DNA of 64,000 nt from JAIWNK01 sp964453115 (GTDB taxonomy: Bacteria; Chloroflexota; Anaerolineae; Anaerolineales; Anaerolineaceae), in the NCBI GenBank assembly GCA_964453115.1, contig CAYVRT010000001.1, positions 1-64,000 on the forward strand, in the 5' to 3' direction. This document shows positions 52,653 through 60,082 of this stretch, in pieces. Both the position numbers and the translations under genes were made by a program. Each line of letters begins with the position of its first letter. Position 1 is the stretch's first letter. The notes beneath the pieces were generated by a model. It did no database searches, had not been told where the DNA came from, and was given only the letters and a program-made list of their open reading frames with translations.

Positions 52653-53624
52653 ATGCAGCTTGACATTCAAACTGCTGTAGGTTTGGTTTTTTTTCTGGCT
52701 GTTCTGGGTATCATTCTCAGCTTTTGGTTGGGAGTGCGTTCGATTAAAGCCGGGCAGCGTCTGTCCTTCTTCCGCAAGCGAAGGACGTTGATTGTGCGCG
52801 GCTGGCGGTTGATTTTGTTGGCAGTTATTCTGACGGCTGTTGCTTTCTCGATCAATCGCTATGCTGAGCCAATGGTTTATCGCGTTTTTCCACCTTCGCC
52901 AACCATTACGCTCACCTCAACCATTACTTTGACGCCCACCATTAGCCAGACACCTACCATTACCCTGACGCCGACGATTACCGAAACCCCTTCCATTACG
53001 CCAACTCCCGCTGTGCCGCCGGCGGTGCAGATGCAATTCCTCAGCACGACAACCCCGGGGCCGGAAGCCATTTTCAGCCCATTGGGTTTTTCCAAGGGAT
53101 TGGATAGCGACTTTTTGCCGATTAACCCGGGTAATGAATTTTCAAATCCGGTTGGAAAACTATATGCCAGTTTTAGCTATAACAACATGACGCCTGGGGC
53201 GCAGTGGACGGCATTATGGTACCGCGTGACAGATTGGGATTTGGTTTGTTTTGAGACGCTGGCCTGGAACGGTGGGACGGGCGGCTATGGGTATACAGAG
53301 TGCGAGCCTTCAGCGGATCGCTGGCAAGCGGGCGAGTATGAGGTGCAAATTTTTGTTGGCCTGGTGTGGTATCAATCGGGGCGTTTCACGGTGACGGGCG
53401 ACCCGCCGACACCGGTGCCAACGGCGACAGTTTCGCCGACAGTGACGAATACGGTGCCGCCAACTCTGACGCCTACGCCATCACCGACGCGTACCCGCGT
53501 GCCGAGTGAGACGCCAACAGTGACGCGTACGCCCCGTCCAACCTGGACGGATACGCCAACGCGCACGCGGGTGCCAAGCCAAACGCCATTGCCGCCAACG
53601 GTGACCCGGACGCCGAATACTTAG
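52653..53624 (+). CDS. Membrane protein with Thr/Pro repeats flanking an extracytoplasmic domain
   Basis: A 323-residue protein of no recognised family. Two N-terminal helices (about 7-27 and 50-67) are followed by a first repeat tract (about 82-120) built from TITLTPTI-like units, a globular stretch of about 130 residues with SNPVGKLYASFSYNNMTPG and WTALWYRVTDWDLVCFETLAW, and a second tract (about 252-323) built from TRTRVPSETPTVTRTP-like units. The middle looks like a small beta-sandwich. Such Thr/Pro tracts are common in Anaerolineae surface proteins and could be glycosylated or phosphorylated. It is divergent from the sensor kinases. It overlaps psuG by four bases. Confidence 0.8.
   Translation: MQLDIQTAVGLVFFLAVLGIILSFWLGVRSIKAGQRLSFFRKRRTLIVRGWRLILLAVILTAVAFSINRYAEPMVYRVFPPSPTITLTSTITLTPTISQTPTITLTPTITETPSITPTPAVPPAVQMQFLSTTTPGPEAIFSPLGFSKGLDSDFLPINPGNEFSNPVGKLYASFSYNNMTPGAQWTALWYRVTDWDLVCFETLAWNGGTGGYGYTECEPSADRWQAGEYEVQIFVGLVWYQSGRFTVTGDPPTPVPTATVSPTVTNTVPPTLTPTPSPTRTRVPSETPTVTRTPRPTWTDTPTRTRVPSQTPLPPTVTRTPNT
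52903..53620 (+). repeat. Thr/Pro-coding imperfect tandem repeats (two tracts)
   Basis: Tract 1 (52903-53010) repeats units like ACCATTACGCTCACC and tract 2 (53404-53620) repeats units like CGCCAACGCGCACGCGGGT, all in frame with Thr-Pro codons. The unique centre at 53020-53395 separates them. Such tracts are prone to length change. Confidence 0.6.
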
Positions 53625-54535
53625 GCGCTGAGCGCCAGCGCAATTTGGGCCGCCAGGCGAGCATTGTTGCGCAGCAGGGCTAAATTGGCCTGCATGCTGT
53701 TGCCATGGCTGAGTTTTCCGACGCGGCTGAGCAGGAAGGGGGTGACAGCGGCCCCATGCACACCCTGGGCTGCGGCCTCGCTGAGCGCCAGGGCAATGAT
53801 GGCTTCAATTTCTGCGGCGGGCAGGGCGGCTTCAGCCGGGGGTGGGGTGACAACAAGCAGTGCGCTTTGGATGCCTTGCTGCCAATGGGCGCGGGCAATG
53901 GCGGCAGCCTGGGTTGGGCTTTCGATGCAGGCATCTACCGGCAGGCCGCTGCTGGCGGCATAGAAGGCGGGGAAGGTCTCGGTTTGGTAGCCGATAACCG
54001 GCACGCCCTGGGTTTCGAGGTATTCGAGGGTGGCGGGCAGGTCGAGGATGGATTTGGCGCCAGCACAGACGACAATGAGCGGCGAGCGGCTCAGTTCCGG
54101 CAGATCGGCAGAAATATCAAAATTGCTGCCGCGATGCACGCCGCCAATGCCGCCGGTGGCAAAAACGCGCACGCCAGCGGTGCGGGCTGCAATCAGGGTG
54201 CCGGCGACGGTTGTGCCGCCATCCAGTCCATTTGCCGCAGCAATGCCAAAATCGCGCCGGCTAATTTTGCGTGGCGCTGGTGAATGGGCCAGGGTTTGCA
54301 GTTCTTCTTCATTGAGGCCAATGTGGACGCACCCTTGCAACAGACCGATGGTGGCGGGCAGGGCGCCCTGAGCGCGTACTTCTTGCTCCAGTTCACGTGC
54401 CAGGGTCAGGTTATGTGGGTGAGGCAGACCGTGCGTGATGACAGCCGATTCCAGGGCAACGATTGGACGGTCTTCACTCAGGGCAGCAGCGACTTCGGGC
54501 AACAGGACCCAGTTGGGGGGGAGAATGGATTTCAT
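53621..54535 (-). CDS. psuG: Pseudouridine-5'-phosphate glycosidase
   Basis: A 304-residue enzyme that splits pseudouridine 5'-phosphate into uracil and ribose 5-phosphate. It has VALESAVITHGLPHP, the catalytic-lysine region APRKISRRDFG, GTTVAGTL, ATGGIGGVHRG and FDISADLPEL, all diagnostic. The ATG at 54535 overlaps the stop of the SPFH-like gene (ATGA); the longer frame would read into that gene. The usual partner kinase PsuK is not adjacent. Confidence 0.94.
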   Translation of the reverse strand: MKSILPPNWVLLPEVAAALSEDRPIVALESAVITHGLPHPHNLTLARELEQEVRAQGALPATIGLLQGCVHIGLNEEELQTLAHSPAPRKISRRDFGIAAANGLDGGTTVAGTLIAARTAGVRVFATGGIGGVHRGSNFDISADLPELSRSPLIVVCAGAKSILDLPATLEYLETQGVPVIGYQTETFPAFYAASSGLPVDACIESPTQAAAIARAHWQQGIQSALLVVTPPPAEAALPAAEIEAIIALALSEAAAQGVHGAAVTPFLLSRVGKLSHGNSMQANLALLRNNARLAAQIALALSA

Positions 54536-56058
54536 AGGATGGTAATCCCTCGGCGACGGGCGTAATCTACTTGGTAGCGCTGAATGCATTCCAATGCCTC
54601 GCGCAGGCTTTGAACCCGGGCTTGCAGCGAGGCCTTTTCGTCATCTGGCAATGTTTTGTTGTTGAGGCGTTCGGTGAGGCGGTCGTAGGTGATTCGCAGA
54701 CGGGCATAATAGCTGGAAATCAGCTTATAGAGCAGGTCTTCGCCTTCGATACCTTTTTTGTTCAGGGTGGTAAATTCAATCAGCACTTCTTCAGCCATTC
54801 GGCACAATTCTTCCATGCGGCTTTTTTGGAAAACCTGGTTGAGCGCCCAGCCGCTGCCGATGCGGCCATTTTCAAGTGTTAGTTGCCAGGCTCTGATGTG
54901 CTGGGAGGGGATGATTTCTTTGGGGAAGCGCCACATGCCAACATTGACCCATTCGACATGGACGCCGCTGCTGCGCATGCCGCGCGAAAAGGCGCGTGAA
55001 AAATCCAGAAATTGTTTGGTAATGTCGGGACGGGGGACAAAATTGATTTGAGGGGAGGGTAGGGTTGTGTCGGATTGTTGCTGATAATCAGGACGCTGAG
55101 TCAGGCGGTCGAAATCGGGCTGTTCAATGGCGGAGAGGAATTCGCTGAGCGGGTGACTTTCAACGAAGCTTCGAATTTCCATGCGCACATTGCCCATGAT
55201 GACCTGATCGAGCGGTGAGCCATCTTGCTGGAAGGCGAGGTAATCAATGGCGCGCCAGTTGTAGGAATAGGGTTGTTCGTGCCGCCGTTCACCGGTGGGT
55301 GGCATGCGGAAGAAGGGCCGGCGGCGAACGCTGAGCAAGAACTGCATGTCGCGCGCATAGACAGGGATGCCGTCCAGTGAGCGGGCATTGACTTCAAATT
55401 TCCATTTTTGGTCACGCAGGTCAATGATCGAGCGCAGGCGTTCAAAGCCATCCAACACTTCGACATTGAGATCCGGGATGCCGAGAAAATTGCGGCTGGT
55501 TGGGCCGCGTTGGTCGGGGCGGCCATCGGGGTGTTCAAAGACGGCGACATTTTCCATGGCGACGGTGATGAAGCCGGGCCCACCAATTTGGAAGAGGGTC
55601 GTTCTTTTGTCCTCGGGGCGCACGCGGCCTTCTTCAATGCGCATGACCTCAAATGGGAATCCAAATGCGCAAATGCTGACAAAGCGTTGCGCCAGGCCAA
55701 CATCATCCAACTCGTAAATATCTTGAATGTAGATGGCGCAGATTTGGAACGTCAACCAGAGCGGTAGGAAGAAGACCAGCAGGGGTGGGATGACCTTCCA
55801 GGTGACATGAGCAAAGGGGTCTCGGATGACTTCGATGAGGGCCTGGGCTGCGGGGAGATTGGTTCTGACCAGCTCGGCCCGCCAGGTGATGAGGACGATT
55901 GCGCTGAGCAGGGCAAGTGTGAAGAAGAACAGACGAAACAGCCCCATGCCAATGCTGATGCGGAAGATGGTGTTAAAGAGGAAATTGATGAAGCCAACAA
56001 TGCTTTGCAAAATGCCAAGCGGAAAGAAAGGGGGTGTGGAGCGCTGTGAGGTGGTCAT
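54532..56058 (-). CDS. SPFH/band-7-like membrane protein, second of a pair
   Basis: A 508-residue protein not matched to a named family. It has an N-terminal pair of hydrophobic segments (about 25-62 and 85-115), then a long soluble region beginning LDDVGLAQRFVSICAFG. The middle (GGPGFITVAMENVAVFEHPDG through FEVNARSLDGIPVYARDMQFLLSVRRRPFF) has the GPG turn and strand pattern of SPFH/band-7 domains, and the C-terminal 120 residues are helical and coiled-coil. The ATG at 56058 has GGAGG five bases upstream and overlaps the partner's stop. Band-7 proteins form membrane scaffolds; that role is inferred here. Confidence 0.55.
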   Translation of the reverse strand: MTTSQRSTPPFFPLGILQSIVGFINFLFNTIFRISIGMGLFRLFFFTLALLSAIVLITWRAELVRTNLPAAQALIEVIRDPFAHVTWKVIPPLLVFFLPLWLTFQICAIYIQDIYELDDVGLAQRFVSICAFGFPFEVMRIEEGRVRPEDKRTTLFQIGGPGFITVAMENVAVFEHPDGRPDQRGPTSRNFLGIPDLNVEVLDGFERLRSIIDLRDQKWKFEVNARSLDGIPVYARDMQFLLSVRRRPFFRMPPTGERRHEQPYSYNWRAIDYLAFQQDGSPLDQVIMGNVRMEIRSFVESHPLSEFLSAIEQPDFDRLTQRPDYQQQSDTTLPSPQINFVPRPDITKQFLDFSRAFSRGMRSSGVHVEWVNVGMWRFPKEIIPSQHIRAWQLTLENGRIGSGWALNQVFQKSRMEELCRMAEEVLIEFTTLNKKGIEGEDLLYKLISSYYARLRITYDRLTERLNNKTLPDDEKASLQARVQSLREALECIQRYQVDYARRRGITIL

Positions 56059-57446
56059 GCGTTCCTCCGCAGCCATTCGCGCAATTGTTCCAGGCCTTCC
56101 TGCAGGCTCATGTTCTGGGCATTTGTTTTGAGCTGCGGAAAGCGGTTAAACAAATCGAGATTGCCGCGCAGCAGGGAATCGAGAATTTGGGAAGCTGAGG
56201 GGGTGATGAGGCCGCTGTTGCAGGTTTCGGATACATTGCTGGCAACGGATTCGACGTAATCTTCGGCGGCGCGCAGGCGGCCTTCCTGGGCCTGATTGGC
56301 GCGCTGCTGTTGGATTAATTCTCGTTCGGCACTGGCCCGGTCAAGCCAGGAGGTTGCCCAGTTATTGACCAGGGCGGTTTCAATTTCGTCATTCATGCGC
56401 GGGGTGAAAATGGCGCACAGATAGACTTTGATGCCGCGCCGTTGCAGAATTTCATATTCCAGGCTGGCGGCAGTGATGGGTTGCCGGTTGGCATCCAGGA
56501 CGGGCTGACCGAAGCCATCCAGGATGCGGGCCTGGGGTTGGGTCAGGCGTTCGCGCAGGATGCCGGCAATGGCTGTAATGCCGTTGCGTGCCAGGGGATG
56601 TGGGGAAAATAGCTCGGTGAGGGTGAATTTTGCAACCAGTTCGCGCCAGATATCAACTGCCAGGTAGGCAGGCACCCAGTTCCAGTCGGTGATGCGGTTG
56701 GGCGAGTCGGCGGCTTCGTTCAGGTCAATGTTGCGTGAGAGGACGGCGCGCTCGACTGGCTCGGCGCGGTAGCCAAATTGGGTCAGGCCTTGACCGGGGT
56801 TGGCATCAATTTTGAATTTTACCCAGATGTTTGGTACCACTTCAATGTGGTCACGGGTCAGGCCGCTGGTCATTTGGCGGCGTTTGCTGCGCTCGGTAAA
56901 GGACTTTTCGGGTTCACCGGGTTTTTGCGGGCTGAAGACATCGTCGCTTTCCCAGGGGCCAATGAATTGCTTCTGGTAGTGCAAATCCACTGCGCCAGCA
57001 ATGCGCTCTTGCCAGCTCATAAAGGAAACGCCGGGGCCAACCGAGCGGGTGACGCGCACATCGGTGCGCAGCAAGGCGGCACTGGCGCTATCGAGAACGA
57101 TGATGCCCGGGCCGCGGCGCAGCATCTCTTCTTCGCGCTGGCGAATCTTTCCATTCTCGACATAGACAGCTGGACCATGCATTTGCGCGGTGTAGAGCAA
57201 CATGCGTCCAAAGATATTGAACCGGTCGCCAACTGTGCGCAGTGGGACAACAAATTGGGAAAAGAACAACATCCAAAGAATGAAGCCGCCCAGGCAAAAC
57301 AAGATGTCCAGGCAGAGGGTGGCCTGTTGTTGGGTGCGTTTTTGGATGAGGGCCACAATCAAATACAGTCCTCCCCCCCCAACCAGGGTTAGAATGACAT
57401 TGCGCCAACGGGAATGTAAAAAGCGCTCAACGAGCGGAGGTCTCAT
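56055..57446 (-). CDS. SPFH/band-7-like membrane protein, first of a pair
   Basis: A 463-residue protein with two N-terminal helices (about 17-36 and 45-68), then RRGPGIIVLDSASAALLRTD and VRVTRSVGPGVSFMSWQERI, the strand-turn pattern of band-7/SPFH domains, and DHIEVVPNIWVKFKIDANPG, a typical second SPFH strand. The C-terminal half is helical with a Gln/Arg/Glu-rich coiled coil (ERELIQQQRANQAQEGRLRA). Paired, co-translated SPFH-like proteins recall HflK/HflC, but sequence identity is not evident. The ATG lacks a ribosome site and has TAAAAT six bases upstream, so the mRNA may be leaderless. Confidence 0.55.
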   Translation of the reverse strand: MRPPLVERFLHSRWRNVILTLVGGGGLYLIVALIQKRTQQQATLCLDILFCLGGFILWMLFFSQFVVPLRTVGDRFNIFGRMLLYTAQMHGPAVYVENGKIRQREEEMLRRGPGIIVLDSASAALLRTDVRVTRSVGPGVSFMSWQERIAGAVDLHYQKQFIGPWESDDVFSPQKPGEPEKSFTERSKRRQMTSGLTRDHIEVVPNIWVKFKIDANPGQGLTQFGYRAEPVERAVLSRNIDLNEAADSPNRITDWNWVPAYLAVDIWRELVAKFTLTELFSPHPLARNGITAIAGILRERLTQPQARILDGFGQPVLDANRQPITAASLEYEILQRRGIKVYLCAIFTPRMNDEIETALVNNWATSWLDRASAERELIQQQRANQAQEGRLRAAEDYVESVASNVSETCNSGLITPSASQILDSLLRGNLDLFNRFPQLKTNAQNMSLQEGLEQLREWLRRNA

Positions 57447-57452
57447 AGTTAA

Positions 57453-57458
57453 ATTTTA
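57453..57458 (-). promoter_or_regulatory. Possible -10 box of a leaderless SPFH-like operon
   Basis: On the minus strand TAAAAT is followed by TTAACT and the ATG, six bases apart. No ribosome site. Confidence 0.4.
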
Positions 57459-57500
57459 TCCTAGAAATGAAAAAACGGGGTGGAAATAGTGGGCTTATGT

Positions 57501-57506
57501 TAGAAT
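57501..57506 (+). promoter_or_regulatory. -10 box of the proline dehydrogenase gene
   Basis: TAGAAT, 15 bases before the ATG, with an AGAGGT ribosome site between. The -35 is not clear. Confidence 0.35.
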
Positions 57507-57521
57507 CAAGTAGAGGTTAAC

Positions 57522-58478
57522 ATGCTCCGAACCATTTTTTTGTCCCTTTCAAAGGCTGCCTGGGCGCAGCGGTTGATCAGCCGGTGGGGATTTGCCTGGC
57601 GGGCGGCGCAACGTTTTGTGGCTGGTGAAACAGCTGCGCAGGCGGTGCAGGCCGTGAGTGAATTGAATGCACAGGGGATAACGGCGACATTGGATCATTT
57701 GGGTGAAAACACGAGCAGTGCGGCGGAGGCGCAGCAGGCGAGTGAAGATGTGTTAACGGTTTTGCGTGCGATTGATGCTGCGGGCGTGCAGGCAAATGTT
57801 TCGATTAAGCTGACGCAGCTGGGTTTGAAGCTGGATGAGGAATTGTGTCGCCGGAGTTTGCTGCGCATAGCCAATGAGGCGCAACGACTCGGCATTTTTA
57901 TCCGCATTGATATGGAAGATTCCTCCCTGACCGAGCAGACGCTGACTTTGCTGCGTTGGCTGCGCGAGCAGGGCTTTGCATTTGGAATTGTGATTCAGGC
58001 CTATTTGTATCGCAGTGAGGCGGATGTGCAGGCCTTGATGGCCGAAGGGGTGCCGGTGCGGTTGGTGAAGGGTGCCTATCGTGAGCCGCCGCAGGTGGCT
58101 TATCCGCGCAAGGCCGATGTGGATGCGGCCTTTGACCGGCTGACGCAGGCTTTGATTGCTGGCGCACAGCGGGCTGGAGCGCCGCAACGTAGTGCGGATG
58201 GGCGCAGGCCGCCAATTCCAGCGATTGCCAGCCATGATGAATGGCGGTTGCGTTTTGCGCAACAGGCAGCCGAGCAGGCCGGCTTGCCAAAGATGGCGCT
58301 TGAATTTCAGATGCTGTATGGCATTCGGCGCGATTTACAGCAGGAATTGGCGCGGGACGGATATCCGGTGCGGGTGTATGTGCCATATGGCACGCACTGG
58401 TATCCGTATTTTATGCGTCGTTTGGCCGAGCGTCCGGCCAATGTCTGGTTTTTCCTTTCCAATTTCTTTCGGCGGTGA
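57522..58478 (+). CDS. Proline dehydrogenase
   Basis: A 318-residue FAD enzyme that oxidises proline to pyrroline-5-carboxylate, single-domain type. Motifs are ATLDHLGENTSS, VSIKLTQLGL, IRIDMEDSSLTEQTL, IVIQAYLYRSEADVQ, VRLVKGAYREPPQVAYP and the C-terminal FQMLYGIRRDLQQELARDGYPVRVYVPYGTHW with its paired Tyr and Arg substrate residues. The matching pyrroline-5-carboxylate dehydrogenase is not in the window. Confidence 0.94.
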   Translation: MLRTIFLSLSKAAWAQRLISRWGFAWRAAQRFVAGETAAQAVQAVSELNAQGITATLDHLGENTSSAAEAQQASEDVLTVLRAIDAAGVQANVSIKLTQLGLKLDEELCRRSLLRIANEAQRLGIFIRIDMEDSSLTEQTLTLLRWLREQGFAFGIVIQAYLYRSEADVQALMAEGVPVRLVKGAYREPPQVAYPRKADVDAAFDRLTQALIAGAQRAGAPQRSADGRRPPIPAIASHDEWRLRFAQQAAEQAGLPKMALEFQMLYGIRRDLQQELARDGYPVRVYVPYGTHWYPYFMRRLAERPANVWFFLSNFFRR

Positions 58479-58486
58479 GGTTGCCG

Positions 58487-59200
58487 ATGCAAATGGCGTT
58501 GGTAACAGGTGCGGCGGTGCGTCTGGGGCGCGCTCTGGCACTGGCTTTGGCCGGGCAGGGATATGCGATTGGGTTGCATTTTCATCGTTCGCAGCGTCAG
58601 GCCGCGCGCACTGCGGCTGAAATTGAGGCGTTGGGTGTGCCGGTGCTACCGCTCAAGGCAGATTTACGCGACCCGGCGGCGGTGCAGGCTATGTTTGCTG
58701 CGCTGGATGATGACGGTTGGCGGTTGTCTGTGTTGGTCAATTCGGCGGCGGTGATGCGCGCCGGGGATGTGCGCAGCCTGGATGTGGCAGCCTGGGATGA
58801 GACGTTTGAACTGAATGTGCGGGCTGCCTGGCTTTGTGCGCAGCAGGCGGCGCAGAGAATGTCGGAAGGCGGGCTGATTCTCAATATCAGTGACGCGGGT
58901 GCGGGACGGGCATGGAGCCGCTATGCGGCGTATACCGTCAGTAAGGCAGCCCTGGAGGCCTTGACGCGCGTCCTGGCGCGCAGTCTGGCACCGCAGATTC
59001 GCGTCAATGCCATTGCACCGGGGCTGGTGTTGCCGGGGGATGACATGCCGGTGGAGGAGTGGCAACGCCTGGTGGCGCGTCTGCCTTTGCAGCGGCAGAC
59101 GGATCTTCGGGCCGTGACGGAAGCGGCCTTGTTTTTGTTGCGGGCAAGCGAAATCACTGGACAAACGATTGCCGTGGATGGGGGATATCAGTTAACATGA
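58487..59200 (+). CDS. SDR-family reductase, pteridine-reductase-like
   Basis: A 237-residue SDR with VTGAAVRLGRALALALA. The Gly motif TG-x3-R-x-G, with Arg in place of the second Gly, is the mark of pteridine reductases (PTR1/FolM). Catalytic Ser and Tyr-x-x-x-Lys (YTVSKAAL) are intact, and the end reads ITGQTIAVDGGYQLT. It could reduce dihydropterins or supply reduced pterin for other enzymes. The ATG at 58487 follows GAGG; a GTG at 58475 overlaps the upstream stop but reads through this site. Confidence 0.85.
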   Translation: MQMALVTGAAVRLGRALALALAGQGYAIGLHFHRSQRQAARTAAEIEALGVPVLPLKADLRDPAAVQAMFAALDDDGWRLSVLVNSAAVMRAGDVRSLDVAAWDETFELNVRAAWLCAQQAAQRMSEGGLILNISDAGAGRAWSRYAAYTVSKAALEALTRVLARSLAPQIRVNAIAPGLVLPGDDMPVEEWQRLVARLPLQRQTDLRAVTEAALFLLRASEITGQTIAVDGGYQLT

Positions 59201-59216
59201 GGACAGGAGTGAAAGA

Positions 59217-60080
59217 ATGAGCAAAGACGTGCAACCTGTCGGGGAAATGTTTTGGCATCTGGCGCGCCCGGGGCTGTTGGCCGGGGCGGCGCTGCTCTAC
59301 GCGCTGGGGATGGGGGCGGCGGTTTTTCTGGCGCGGGCGCTGGATTGGGGGACAGCTTTGCTTGGCCTGGGGTGCGTTTGGATGTGGCTGCTGAGCAGCG
59401 GGTATCTGCGGGCGTTTTATGATGAGGAGCGTCCGGGTGCAAGGCGGCGCTCGTTGCTCTTGGCGGCTTTGCTGACCCTGGCGGTGGGGGCGGCGCTGAC
59501 CGGGCTTCTATTTGTGCGGGGACATTTGCAGCCGGTGCCGCTTTTGTTCTTGGGGTTGGGGTTCTTGTTGTCGTTCTTCTATGGCTCGCCTCCGCTGCGA
59601 CTGGTCTATTCTGGCTATGGCGAACTGGCGGAGGCAGTTTTGCTGACCAATGTTGCCCCTGCCCTTGCCTTTGTCTTGCAGACGGGCGAGGTGCATCGCC
59701 TGTTGCCGATGTTGACCTTTCCGGTGACGGCTTTGTTCCTGGCGTTGCGCCTGGTGGATTTGCTGGAAACTTATGCTGCTGACCTGCGCGCCGGGCGGCG
59801 TACGCTGCTGGTGCGGATGGGCTGGGCGCGCGGTATGGTGCTGCACAACGTCCTGGTCTTGTTTGCCTATTTGTTGTTGGGCATTGCGGCGGCGATGGGC
59901 ATGCCGCGCGCCCTGGCCTGGCCCGGGTTTTTGACGTTGCCGGTGGGGTTGTATCAGCTGTGGCAGATGGTGCAAATGGCTCAGGGTGCGCCCACGCGTT
60001 GGCGGTTGCTGCGCCTGACGGCGGCAGCTACGACGTTCATCACGGCCTATTTGTTGGCTTTTGCATCTTGGACAGGGTGA
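59217..60080 (+). CDS. UbiA-like prenyltransferase family membrane protein
   Basis: A 287-residue protein with eight to nine membrane helices. The UbiA/MenA-type loop FFYGSPPLRLVYSGYGELAEA and the second acidic motif DLLETYAADLRAGRRTLLVRMGW are clear. The first acidic motif is degenerate: the usual N-D-x-x-D reads R-A-F-Y-D-E-E-R, so one Asp and the Asn are missing. It may therefore bind substrate differently or have lost transfer activity. Spacing to neighbours is 16 and 2 bases, so it is in the same operon as the SDR and moeA. Confidence 0.8.
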   Translation: MSKDVQPVGEMFWHLARPGLLAGAALLYALGMGAAVFLARALDWGTALLGLGCVWMWLLSSGYLRAFYDEERPGARRRSLLLAALLTLAVGAALTGLLFVRGHLQPVPLLFLGLGFLLSFFYGSPPLRLVYSGYGELAEAVLLTNVAPALAFVLQTGEVHRLLPMLTFPVTALFLALRLVDLLETYAADLRAGRRTLLVRMGWARGMVLHNVLVLFAYLLLGIAAAMGMPRALAWPGFLTLPVGLYQLWQMVQMAQGAPTRWRLLRLTAAATTFITAYLLAFASWTG

Positions 60081-60082
60081 AA

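Noticed and set aside
52903..53010. CRISPR-like repeats
   Set aside because: The repeats are in-frame Thr/Pro codons of variable unit length without unique spacers, and no cas genes are present.
52877..53566. Two small minus-strand frames rich in Val and Gly
   Set aside because: They are the complements of the Thr/Pro repeat tracts and arise from the repeats.
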